Source: Streptomyces sp. NRRL S-646 (GTDB taxonomy: Bacteria; Actinomycetota; Actinomycetes; Streptomycetales; Streptomycetaceae). From it: a stretch of DNA of 64,000 nucleotides. The notes below the pieces were generated by a model. It saw only the letters and a list, made by a program, of their open reading frames with translations, did no database searches and was not told the DNA's origin. Positions 49,230 to 59,100 of the stretch are shown here, piece after piece. How positions within the stretch are numbered: position 1 is the first letter of the stretch; the number at the start of each line of letters is the position of its first letter. The stretch is from positions 22,750 to 86,749 of the forward strand of contig NZ_JODC01000026.1 in the NCBI RefSeq assembly GCF_000720765.1, written 5' to 3'. The position numbers and the translations under genes were made by a program.

Positions 49230-51367
49230 GTCGTCTCGTCCTCCTCGGGTGCCGGTCCGTCGGACAGCTGGACCGGGAACGCGGTGAACAGGAGCCGCGC
49301 GGCGTCGAGCGAGGTGACCGCGCGGGCTGCCGGCGGCAGATCTGAAGCCGCCTGCCGGGGATCACGCCCCTCGGCCATCGCAAGCAGCACGGCCAGAACA
49401 GCGGTGAGCCATCCCGCGCCGGCGGGCCCCTCGCCGTACAGACCGCGATCGGGCTGCGCATGCCAGGCGAGGGCGGCCGCGGCGGCCGCATACAGCAGAC
49501 AACAACGGTCGGCAAGATCGAGCAGCTCGGCCGAGGCCCCGAGCCCACGGGACCGGTCACGCTGGGCCTCGGCGGCGGTGGCAAAGGTGTCGGCAAGTCC
49601 GGTACGTACGTCACGTACGAGACCGGCGGCCCGTTCTTCACCGCGTGCCGTGAGGTCCCGCGCGAGTTCTTCTGCGTGTGCCGCAAACCCGAGGAGCACA
49701 AGATCCTTGGGCCGTACTGAGAGGTCGAGCGCCCCGGGCTCGAGCCCGGGAAGCGGCTCACCGAAGGCGAAGAGGGCGTCGAGCCCGGCTGGGGCCACGG
49801 GGACGGCCACGTGCGCCAGTTCACCGCCGGCCGGCACCTCCCAGCGGATCGGGGTACCGGACTCGGCCGCGACAGGAAGCCCGCCGCCCGGCCTCGCCGA
49901 CACCCCGAACTGAACGGGGGAACCGAGACCGTCCGCGGCCGGCACGACCGCATCGGCCCCCGGCCGCACCGAGCTCTCCGCCCCGGCCGCAGAACCGGAT
50001 CCGGCCGCGAGAAGCCCACCCCCGCCAACGGCCCCACCGCTCCGCCCCGCCGCAAAGAGAGCCGGGGAACCAGAACCAGCGGCGCCCGGCACGACCACGT
50101 CTGCCCCCGAGCCTGACCCCGGCCGCGCCGAACCCGCGGATCCGGCGGTGGGGAGCTCGGGCGCGCCGACCGTCTGAACGGCGGGCCTCGTCCAGTGGGC
50201 GAACGTCGGTGCGTAGCCCGGGAGTTGCAGGGACACTGCGCGCAGTACGCCGAAAGGGCTGGTGTCGATGGACTCCACGATGGCGTTGTCGCGCTGGGCC
50301 TTGTCGACGACCGCGCCGGGGCCGTGGGCCAGGACGCCGCGGGCGCCGAGCAAGGAGCGCGAGCGGGACACCGTGGACGCCGTCAGGCGGGTGGCTGCGC
50401 GCTTGACGACCGACGAGCACAGGCCGAACGTCGCCGGTGACAGGTGGGCGTAGCGGGCGGCGGTCAGGGACAGGAGGTCTGCCGCGAACAACTGTGCTGC
50501 GGCGACGGCCAGTTCGCGGGAGCCGTGGGCGGTGTCCGCGACCCGGACGCCGCCGATCCGCCTGCTCTGCGTGAACCGCAGTGCCGTGCGCAGCGCCGTG
50601 TCCGCCGTCGCCAGGCAGGCCGCCGTGCTGAGCAGCCGTACCACCTGCTGGGCCCGCATCGCGCCGGCGAGGCCGCCGCCCGGGCCCCCGATCACCGCCG
50701 CCTGCGGTACAGGAGTGCCGTCGAACGCCAGGTCGGCGAAGTCGATGCCCCGCATTCCGGTGACGGGCTGTGCGGGCTGCCGCCGTACGCGGGACAGCTC
50801 ACTGGGTCCGAGCAGTACCGCCGTGAACGCGGCCGGGCCGCGCGCTGCCGTGCGGGCCACCACGACCGCGGCGTCGGCGGTGGCACCCCGGCCGACGAGC
50901 CATTTGCGGCCGGTGAGTCGGAACCCGCCGTCCTGCGCCTGGTCGAGGCGGCACTCGCCCGCCAGGACGTCGCTGCCCGAGTGCTCCTCGGAGAGTGCGA
51001 ACGCGATCGTCCGCCCCTCCTGCACCCAGTCGGCGACGGTCTTCGCCTGCTCGGGCGTGCCCGCCGCCAGGACCGTGAGCACTGCGGAGCAGGACAGCAG
51101 GGTGGCCGGCATGATCGCGGCATCCCGCCGGGCGGCCACCCGCACCAGCAGCAGCGTGTCGTCCAGGCCGCGCAGTGCGCCGCCCAGCGACGGGGGCAGG
51201 TAGGCGAGCGGGAAGTCGACGGAGTCGAGACGGGCCGCGAAGGCGTGCGGGAAGTCGCCCCTGGCATCGCGCGCGACGCCGGCCTCGAAGCCGTAGACGT
51301 TGTCCTTCCGCCAGGGGTCGCCCAGCAGTTCGTCGAGGAGCGCCGCGGCGGCGAACGCGGCCGTCAT
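49226..51367 (-). CDS. Second acyl-CoA dehydrogenase-like protein with low-complexity insert
   Basis: This 713-residue protein is related to the adjacent 585-residue one: IAFALSEEHSGSDVLAGEC, FRLTGRKWLVGRGATADAA, RGIDFADLAFDGTPVP and LGARGVLAHGPGAVVDKAQR. About 110 residues (roughly 395-510) are a Gly/Ala/Ser/Pro-rich stretch with repeats of the type GSGSPALF/GLGSPVQF. This is absent from the partner and splits the ACAD core from the C-terminal helical extension. The start ATG at 51367 overlaps the pfaD stop. The ACAD active-site Glu cannot be assigned with confidence. It may be a non-catalytic partner or a divergent desaturase. Confidence 0.83.
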   Translation of the reverse strand: MTAAFAAAALLDELLGDPWRKDNVYGFEAGVARDARGDFPHAFAARLDSVDFPLAYLPPSLGGALRGLDDTLLLVRVAARRDAAIMPATLLSCSAVLTVLAAGTPEQAKTVADWVQEGRTIAFALSEEHSGSDVLAGECRLDQAQDGGFRLTGRKWLVGRGATADAAVVVARTAARGPAAFTAVLLGPSELSRVRRQPAQPVTGMRGIDFADLAFDGTPVPQAAVIGGPGGGLAGAMRAQQVVRLLSTAACLATADTALRTALRFTQSRRIGGVRVADTAHGSRELAVAAAQLFAADLLSLTAARYAHLSPATFGLCSSVVKRAATRLTASTVSRSRSLLGARGVLAHGPGAVVDKAQRDNAIVESIDTSPFGVLRAVSLQLPGYAPTFAHWTRPAVQTVGAPELPTAGSAGSARPGSGSGADVVVPGAAGSGSPALFAAGRSGGAVGGGGLLAAGSGSAAGAESSVRPGADAVVPAADGLGSPVQFGVSARPGGGLPVAAESGTPIRWEVPAGGELAHVAVPVAPAGLDALFAFGEPLPGLEPGALDLSVRPKDLVLLGFAAHAEELARDLTARGEERAAGLVRDVRTGLADTFATAAEAQRDRSRGLGASAELLDLADRCCLLYAAAAAALAWHAQPDRGLYGEGPAGAGWLTAVLAVLLAMAEGRDPRQAASDLPPAARAVTSLDAARLLFTAFPVQLSDGPAPEEDETT

Positions 51368-52971
51368 GGCCGTACCTCCAGGGCCGGGTCGGGCTGCGGC
51401 ACCGGGTAGTCGGCGATCGCAGGTGAGAGCGCGAGGCCCGCTGCCCGCAGCATGGACAGCCGCTGGTGGAAGGCGGCGCCGGTCATGATGTGGCGGGCGA
51501 CGTCGGCCACGCGGCGATTCCGCGGGGCGGCCAGGTACGTGCCCCGCACCCAGGAGTTGAAGCTGCCCATCGCCGGGCCGCACCAGATCTGGTAGTCGAC
51601 CGCGCGGTCCGCCTCCCCCGTCTTGGCCCAGCGCGAGGCCATTCCCAGGTACCAGCGGAAGATCAGCGCGGCCCGCCGTTTGGGGCTGGCGGCGGCGCGG
51701 GCGAGCTGGTCGGGGTCGCGACGCTCGAAGTAGGAGACGGTCTCCGCCCAGACGTCCTCCAGGGGACGCCGGAAGAGCTGCTTCTCGATACGGGCGCGGG
51801 CCGCGGCCGGGATCGCGTCGATGCCGTCGTGGTCGCGGTAGAGCTCGTAGAGGAGCCGGGCGCGCATCGGGAACAGGGTGCCGCGCTTGAGGACCTGCAG
51901 CTCCACGCCCATCTCGAACATGTCCGCCGCGGGCGCCATCTCGAAGTCCGCGAGGTCGGCCTGCGCCAGCATCTCCTTGACCTGCACGGAGGTGCCGGCC
52001 TCGACGCAGGACTGGTTGACGGAGCCGGTCACCACATAGTCGGCGCCCATCGCGAAGGCCGCCCAGGCCGCCTCGGGCGTGCCGATTCCGCCCGCCGCCC
52101 CGACCCGGATGCGTACCGGATGGCCCAACTCCCGCATCAGACCGTCCCGTTGACGGATGATGACCGGCAGCTGCGCGGGCAGCGGGCGCCGGTCGGTGTG
52201 TCCGCCGGAGTCGGCCTCCACAGTGATGTCGTCGGCGAGCGGCACCCGTTCGGCGAGCCGCGCCTGCTCGGCGCTGATCGCGCCCTCGTCGAGCAGCGCC
52301 CGCACCATCGGCTCGGGCGCGGGCCGCATGAACAGCTCCGCGAGTTCCGTACGGGAGATCTTGGCGATGACCTTGTTGTCGGCGACGACCCCGTACGGCC
52401 CGCCGGCCCTCAGCCCGGCCAGCCGGTAGCGCACGATGTGCGGGGTGAGCGCCAGGAACGCGGACGCCTCCACGCACGGCACCCGGTGCTTCAGATACAG
52501 GTCGACGGCGGTGCGCTCCAGACGCTCCTCGCTGGGGCTGTGGATGAGGTTGCAGGCGTACGGCAGCCCCGGGATCTCGGTCGCGAAGCGGACGAGTGCC
52601 TTCTCGACGGCCTCGGGCAGCAGCCCGGCCGCCCCGTACGAGCCGAGGTAGCCGGCCCGTGCCATGGCGATCACCAGGTCGGCGGAGGCGATGCCGTTCG
52701 CCATGGCGCCGCTCATGTACGCCTCGCGCACCCCGTACGCCTCCAGGAAGGCGGCGCTGCCGAGACGTTCAGGCCCGAGCGGCGGCACGGCGGCGACGAT
52801 CTCGTGCTCGCCACCGGGCCGCACGCCACCGCCCACGGCGGCGCCGAGGCCGTAGGGGCCGCGCAGGATGTAGACGGGCTCGTCGAGGCGCATCAGCGCC
52901 TCCTGGATCCCGGTTTCGCCGACCGCGGGTGCGGGTCCGCTCCACCGCGGCCGCGGCTGTTCGGTGCTCAT
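51364..52971 (-). CDS. pfaD: PfaD-type enoyl reductase of the polyunsaturated fatty acid synthase
   Basis: This 535-residue FMN-dependent trans-acting enoyl reductase is of the nitronate-monooxygenase-like TIM-barrel type. Landmarks are ALMRLDEPVYILRGPYGLGA, YACNLIHSPSEERLERTAVD, ISRTELAELFMRPAPEPMVR, RIRVGAAGGIGTPEAAWAAF and VVTGSVNQSCVEAGTS, all characteristic of PfaD. Chain growth by Pfa synthases needs this protein in trans to decide which double bonds are reduced. The ATG at 52971 has AAGGAGAC 7 nt upstream; longer in-frame readings lack a ribosome site. It follows the megasynthase gene after a hairpin. Confidence 0.93.
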   Translation of the reverse strand: MSTEQPRPRWSGPAPAVGETGIQEALMRLDEPVYILRGPYGLGAAVGGGVRPGGEHEIVAAVPPLGPERLGSAAFLEAYGVREAYMSGAMANGIASADLVIAMARAGYLGSYGAAGLLPEAVEKALVRFATEIPGLPYACNLIHSPSEERLERTAVDLYLKHRVPCVEASAFLALTPHIVRYRLAGLRAGGPYGVVADNKVIAKISRTELAELFMRPAPEPMVRALLDEGAISAEQARLAERVPLADDITVEADSGGHTDRRPLPAQLPVIIRQRDGLMRELGHPVRIRVGAAGGIGTPEAAWAAFAMGADYVVTGSVNQSCVEAGTSVQVKEMLAQADLADFEMAPAADMFEMGVELQVLKRGTLFPMRARLLYELYRDHDGIDAIPAAARARIEKQLFRRPLEDVWAETVSYFERRDPDQLARAAASPKRRAALIFRWYLGMASRWAKTGEADRAVDYQIWCGPAMGSFNSWVRGTYLAAPRNRRVADVARHIMTGAAFHQRLSMLRAAGLALSPAIADYPVPQPDPALEVRP

Positions 52972-53060
52972 GAGTACGTCTCCTTGGTCCGTTGGCCGCA
53001 CTTCGCTCCGCGGGTAGTGCCGCAAATGGCCGTCGATCGTCTTCGGGTCCGTCCTGGCTG

Positions 53061-53095
53061 GTCGCGCAGTTCCCCGCGCCCCTTTGGGGGCGCGG
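53061..53095 (-). terminator. Dispersed element copy 2 with hairpin after the megasynthase
   Basis: GTCGCGCAGTTCCCCGCGCCCCT (53061-53083) is identical to 30506-30528. It continues here into a 9-bp hairpin (CCGCGCCCC/GGGGCGCGG, 53074-53095). It lies between the megasynthase stop and pfaD and may attenuate read-through, so that pfaD is partly transcribed on its own. Confidence 0.55.
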
Positions 53096-53104
53096 CCGAA
53101 CCGC

Positions 53105-56100
53105 CTAGTCGTGGTGGATCTCGATGCCCAGGTCACCGAGGCGATAGATCCGCAAGGTCGACTTCCAGACGTGGGCGTCGCCCAGCAGGACTATCCGGCC
53201 GGGTTCGCGGCGGATCTCCTTGACGTGGACGTCGAACTCCATGTCGGGGTCGGTGCGCAGGATCTGGCCCCGGTAGCTCCAGGTGGTGTCGGTGCCGGTG
53301 CTGAGTGCGAAGCGCGGGTTGCGCAGTCCGTCGGTGAGGCCGGTCTCGACGGCGTACACCTGCATGCCCTGCAGCAGTGCCTCCACGCCGAGGGAGCCGG
53401 GCATCACCGGGTCGCGGTGGAAGTGGCAGGAGAAGTACCACTCGTCGGGACGGATCGAGCGGTGTCCGCGCAGGTATCCCTGGCCGTGTTCACCGCCGCC
53501 GGGCAGGATGTCGACCCATTCGACGAGGTCGAGGTGCCGGTCGGCCAACCGCGGGCCGCGGCGGGCGGACTCGGCGGCCCGGAAGTCGCGCAGATCGATG
53601 CGGCGGGTGCCGGGGGGCCTGGCCGGCTGCGTGTCCAGCCAGGGAAGCACGTGCTGCCCCTTGTCGAGGCCGACCTGGTGGGCGAGTGCCTTCTCGTTGA
53701 AGTAGCCGAAGAGGGACTCGCCGGTGTAGAAGACCTCGCCGTCGCAGGAGAGTTCGTAGGAGAAGTTCTGCAGGATCGAGCCCGGCATCCGGTCGCTGGA
53801 CAGCAGCGTCGACCGGTGCTGGACGGTCTTCCCGCGCAGGTCGATGTCCTTGACGAGGGTGGCGTGGCCGTCCAGGTTGCGGATGCTGAACTGCTCCTCG
53901 GGGAAGGGCAGGGTGGCGCCCAGGTAGTAGCCGAGGAGGATGGCCGCCTGGAGGCTGGACTCCATGTAGACGCAGTTCGGCATGTACGGGTGGCCGTTGT
54001 CGGCGTAGTACCAGGCGTCCTCGGGAACGTCGTACTCGGTGACCATCACGGCCCCGCGCTTGAGCGTGCCGCGCGTGCCCTCCAGCTTCATCACCCGGTC
54101 GACGAAGAGGAAGTCGCCGTTGGGGATGTACGGTGCCCGGCTGTCGGCGTAGATCTCGAACTCGGGCCCCATCGCGACGGCGAGGTCGCCTTTTGCCGCG
54201 TGCGCCATGTGGAACTCGTTGAGCAGCGCGGGTTCGCCGGTGGCCGGGGAGAGCCGGCCGAGGAAGTGCGGGACGGTGCCTGCGGTCTCCGGGCGGTAGG
54301 GCGTGCCGGGTTTCTCGCGCAGCCGGATGCCGAGGCCGGTGACGCTGATCGACGGGGTGCCGTCGCGCAGGACGACCACGTCGGCGACGAGTGACGGTCG
54401 CGGCAGCAGGTTCAGGTCGGTGATGTCGATGCGGTATTCGATACGGGCGTTGCGCGGGGTGATCTGCCCGCGCACCTTCACCTCGGTCCGCAGGTCCGGC
54501 ACGGGCTGGAAGCGGGCGTCGGGGAGGGTGAGGTGCAGGCCGAGGGAGAGGGCGTAGGTCTCGAGGAGCTGTACGGCTCCTTCGGCGACGAGTGATCCGG
54601 CGAGCACGGGGTCGTCGGGGAAGTGGCTGGTGAAGTACCAGGCGTCGGGGGCGAGTTCCTTGACGGCCTCGATCCGCCCGAGCCCGTGGCTGCCGCCCTT
54701 GCGGTCGAGGACCGTGACCTCGTCCGCCATCAGCAGCGGCCGCGTGGGCAGCCGCAGCGAGGTGTTGCAGCCGGGGGGCTGCCGGTGGCCGGGGCCGAAG
54801 ACGTCGGCAATACGGCCTTCGGCGAGCGCGTCGAGGTCGGCGGAGGTGAGGGAGGTGCGGTGGGTGGTGGCGAGCGGCTTGAACGCGGTGCGCCCGGGGT
54901 CCGCCGCCTGCTTGGGGCCGGGGGCCACCCGTCCCTGCACCAGGCCCGGCGAACTCTCCAGCTCCTCATCCGTGAAGAAGCCCGCGCAGGCGTTGTTGAG
55001 TTTGAGGATGAGCTCGCCGTCGGCGTAGCAGTCGTAGTGGAAGAAGAAGAGCAGGGTGTCGCCCTGGCGGACGAACTGGTCGATCCAGATGTCGTAGCGC
55101 AGGGTCTGTCCGGTGCGCGGCAGGTCTCCCAGGAAGCTGAGGCTGCTGTCGAGGAGGCGGTAGACGCGCTGGCCGCGGTTGGTGAAGTCCGCGCCGAGAT
55201 AGCTGATGAGCAGCAGGTCGCACTGGCCGGCCTCGATGGTGACGGCGGGCGGGACCTGGCCGTCGACCGCGTACCAGGCGTCCTCGGGCACGTCGTACTC
55301 GGTGCGGATGAAGGACGGCTTGAACTCCCCGGGCTCTGCGTCGAGTTGGGTGACGCGGGTGGCGAAGAGGTAGGGCGGGGCGGGGAGTCGTACGCGGCGG
55401 TCGTAACCGTCGATCCGGGTGAAGCGGGGGCCGAAGACGTTGCCGACCTTCCCCACGGCGAACTCGAGGAGGTCGTGTTCGTCCCAGACGACGCCCTCGG
55501 GCTTCGGCGGGCGCTCAGTGGCTGCCGGTGTCGGCCGGCCGGAGGTCGAGGCGGACAGTACGGCGGTGAGTTCCTCCCGCAACTCCCGCTGGGCGTCCAG
55601 GACTTCCTGGTGGGCTTCCAGGATCTCGGCACGCAGGCTGCGGACCAGGGTCAGGGTGGCCGCGTGGTCGTCCTTGGGCCGGTCCGGCTGCTGCGGCTTC
55701 TCCGGTACGGGCAGGGGGGCGCCGAAGACGGCCGGGCGGGGCGGCACGTCGGCGCGCCCGGCCTGCGGCGGGACGGCACCGAGGGACGGCGCCGACACCG
55801 CGTCGGCGGGAAGCATCGTGATCGGTTCCCGCTCCAGCGAGAGCGCGGGTACGGGCGGACCGTCGGGGCGGGTCGGCATCGCGGTGTCCCATTCCGTGGC
55901 GTGGAATGCCGTGGCAGGCAGTTCCGGGGCTTGGTCGGGGGCCCCGGCGGTCACCGGGACGGAGGGTGAGGCGCCGGGCGGGGCGACGGCGGTCAGGGTC
56001 GGCGCGGGGGCTGCGGCGGGCGCAGCCGCCCGGCTCCGCTCGGAGCCGTGTCCGACCGGCACCGACGGCACGGCACGCTCGCGCGGCTCGGCTCCGCCGC

Positions 56101-59100
56101 CCGGCGCGGACGCCACCGGCACGGGTGGCTGCTCCGCGGGGACTGCGGCCCGTCGCACCGCACCCGCCACCGCTTGGGCCGGCGCGGCGGTCATGGCCGG
56201 CGCGCGGGCTCCGGTGGGCGCCGGTGCGGGCGGGACGGTCGCTGAGGCGAGGGGCGCGGCTGCGGACGCCGCTACCGGCACGGGTGGCCGAACCGCCGGC
56301 ACTGCGGCCCGTCGCACCGCACCCGCCACCGCTTGGGCCGCCGCGGCAGTCACGGCCGGCGCGCGGGCTCCGGTGGGCGCCGGTGCGGGCGGGACGGTCG
56401 CTGAGGCGAGGGGCGCGGCTGCGGAGGCCGGTACCGGCACGGGTGGCCGAACCGGCGGCACTGCGGCCCGTCGCACCGCACCCGCCACCGCTTGGGCCGG
56501 CGCGCGGGCTCCGGTGGGCGCCGGTGCGGGCGGGACGGTCGCTGAGGCCGGGGGCGCGGCTGCGGAGGCCGGTACCGGCACGGGTGCGTCCTCGACCGGG
56601 ACCGGCGCGGCACGTTCCTGTGGCTCGGCTCCCTTACCCCACGCGGTCGTCAAAGGCACGGGCTCCGGCGGGTGAGCACGTTCCGCCGGGACCGGCGCCG
56701 GTGGCGTCGCGGGCGGATCGGCCTCACCACTCGGCACGTTCGTCGCCACCGGGGCCGGGGCGGGTGACTGCAGCGGGGGCGTACCGGACTCTCCCCGCCC
56801 GGCTCCGCCACCCATGACGGCAGCGGCAGGCGTCGGCGGGGTGACGAGCCGGCGGGTCGGCGCGGTCACCCGTCGTACTGCGCTCACCACCGGCGCAGCC
56901 GCCTCCCTCACCAGCGACGCGACCGGTGTGCCGCCCACCGTGAAGGTGCGCAGGCCCGGCGGGCGTCGGTGTGCTGCCGTTCGGGGGCGGAAGGGGGTCA
57001 GGTCGACCGGGACGCCGTGCGCTGCGAGGCGGGCGACGAGGCGGGCCGTGTCCGTTGCGCCGCGGGCTCCCCGGCGGTCGACGGGGACCGCGAGGTGCGG
57101 GTCGTCGCCGAGTGTCTCGTGGATCCAGCGGGTGCAGGTGCTGGAGGGGCCGACCTCGATGAAGCAGCGGAAGCCGTCCTCGTAGGCCCGTCGGATCAGG
57201 CGGGGGAAGTCGACCGTCTCACGGAGGGTGACGGCGATGTTGTGGGCCACCACGTCCTGGTCGAGGGCGCCGACAGGGGCGTAGTGGCGGCTGCTGTAGA
57301 GGACGAGGTCGCCCACGTCGCCGGTCGGGTAGCGGTTCAGGTCGGCGAGTTCCGAGAGCACGCCGTCCACCACCGGGCAGTGCATCACGTGGTTGGCGGG
57401 AGAACGTGCGCTCTGGCAGCCCAACTGGTCGATCAGGTCGCGGCATTGGGCCGGGTCGCCCGCGACCACCACTTCGGCGGGTGTGTTGACGTGGGTGATG
57501 AACACCCGGTCGAAGCGCGCGACGGCCGCCCGCACGGCGTCCGCGGGCGCCAGCAACACGTGTGTCCCCCACACCTGCTGGTCGGGGACGTCCTCCCCGA
57601 TGCCCCACAGCTCCCGTACCGTCTTCTTCGGGCCGCGCAGCCGGTCCACGAAGAGCGGCGAGGCGTCGATCTTCGTCGTGGCGCGGGCCTCCTTGATCCA
57701 GCCGCCGGTCGCGAACAGCATGCTGCTCTCGCCGAGGCTGTAGCCGAACGCCCCGTGCACCGGCACGCCGAGCACCTCGCGCACCAGGTCGGTGGAGAGC
57801 AGGGCGTAGCTGGTGCCGACGGCCAGCATCAGCGGGATGTCCTCGATCAACTCGGCCTCGCGGCCCATCAGTTCACGCCGGTCGAGCGGCTTGAGCGCAC
57901 GCGGGTACAGCGCCGCCGAGCGCAGCATTTCCGCGGGCAGTTCGGCCTGCGTCTCGAAGCGGGGCAGGAGTCCCGGGAAGGCACGGAAGAGCGAACGCCC
58001 GAGGCCGAGGTACGAGTTGAAGGCGCCCGGGTAGACCAGTGCCGTCTTGGTGCCCGGCCCGCCCGCCGGACGCGCGGCGAAGCAGCTCCCGGACGGCGAG
58101 GTCCACTCGCCGCCCGCCCGGTGGACCCCCGGCAGGTCCTTGGCCGCCTGGTCCAACTGCCGTACGAGCCCTGCCGGATCGTCGGCGACCAGTACGGCCT
58201 TGAGCGCGGCGGGCCGGTCCTCGGCGAGCTGCGCGGTCCAGTCGCCGCCGCTGTCGACGGCGTCGCGCAGTTCGCCCAGCCGCCGCATCAGGGTGTCGAT
58301 GTCGTCGGCGCCGACCGGCACGACGAGGCTGCCGCCGGAGCGCACCCAGTCGGTGGCCGCCACCTCGCCGCGCGTCTGCGCGCCGCCGAGCACGACATGG
58401 GCGTGGCTGCCCGCACTGCCGATGACGCTGACACTGGCCGTACGACGGCCCTCGCGGCGTTCGCGGAGCCAGGGCCGCGAGTCGCCGGCGAGGAAGAACG
58501 CGGACCCGGTGAGCCGGGCACCGTCGACGCCTTCGGGTGCGATGGGCTGGTAGCCGTAGTGCAGGCACAGCGCGGCACGGATGACGGAGGCGAGTGCGGA
58601 GGCACAACCGGTGTCCCCGACCGCGGAGTTGACCGCGCTGACCGCCGTCCGCAGCGCCCCGCCGGCCCGCTCGGCCGACCAGACGCGGACGAGCCCTTCG
58701 AGCATGCCGTCCTGCGCGGCCCCGGCCTCGACGAGTTCGACGTCGGCCGGTGTCACTCCGGCGGCGGCGAGGGCCTCCTCGGCCGCGGCGGCCACGAGCT
58801 CCGGCGCCGGCCGGGGGTCGAGGGTCGGCGAGTGGTGGACGGCCAGGGCGTCGACGGTGGCGTACACCGTGCGCTCCGGCGGGACGGAGCCGGGACGGGT
58901 CACGACGACGGCACCGGCTCCGTCCCCGAGCACGCCCTGGGACGCCAGCAGCTGCCGCGCCTGCGTGGACTCCGGACCGGCGGCCAGGTCGACCGCGCCC
59001 ACCAGGACCGCCTCGATGCTCGGGTCGAGCAGCAGCAGCCGTGCCGTGTCGAGGGCGTCGACACCGACGGCGCTGTCGGAGGAGACGGTGAAGGAAGGGC

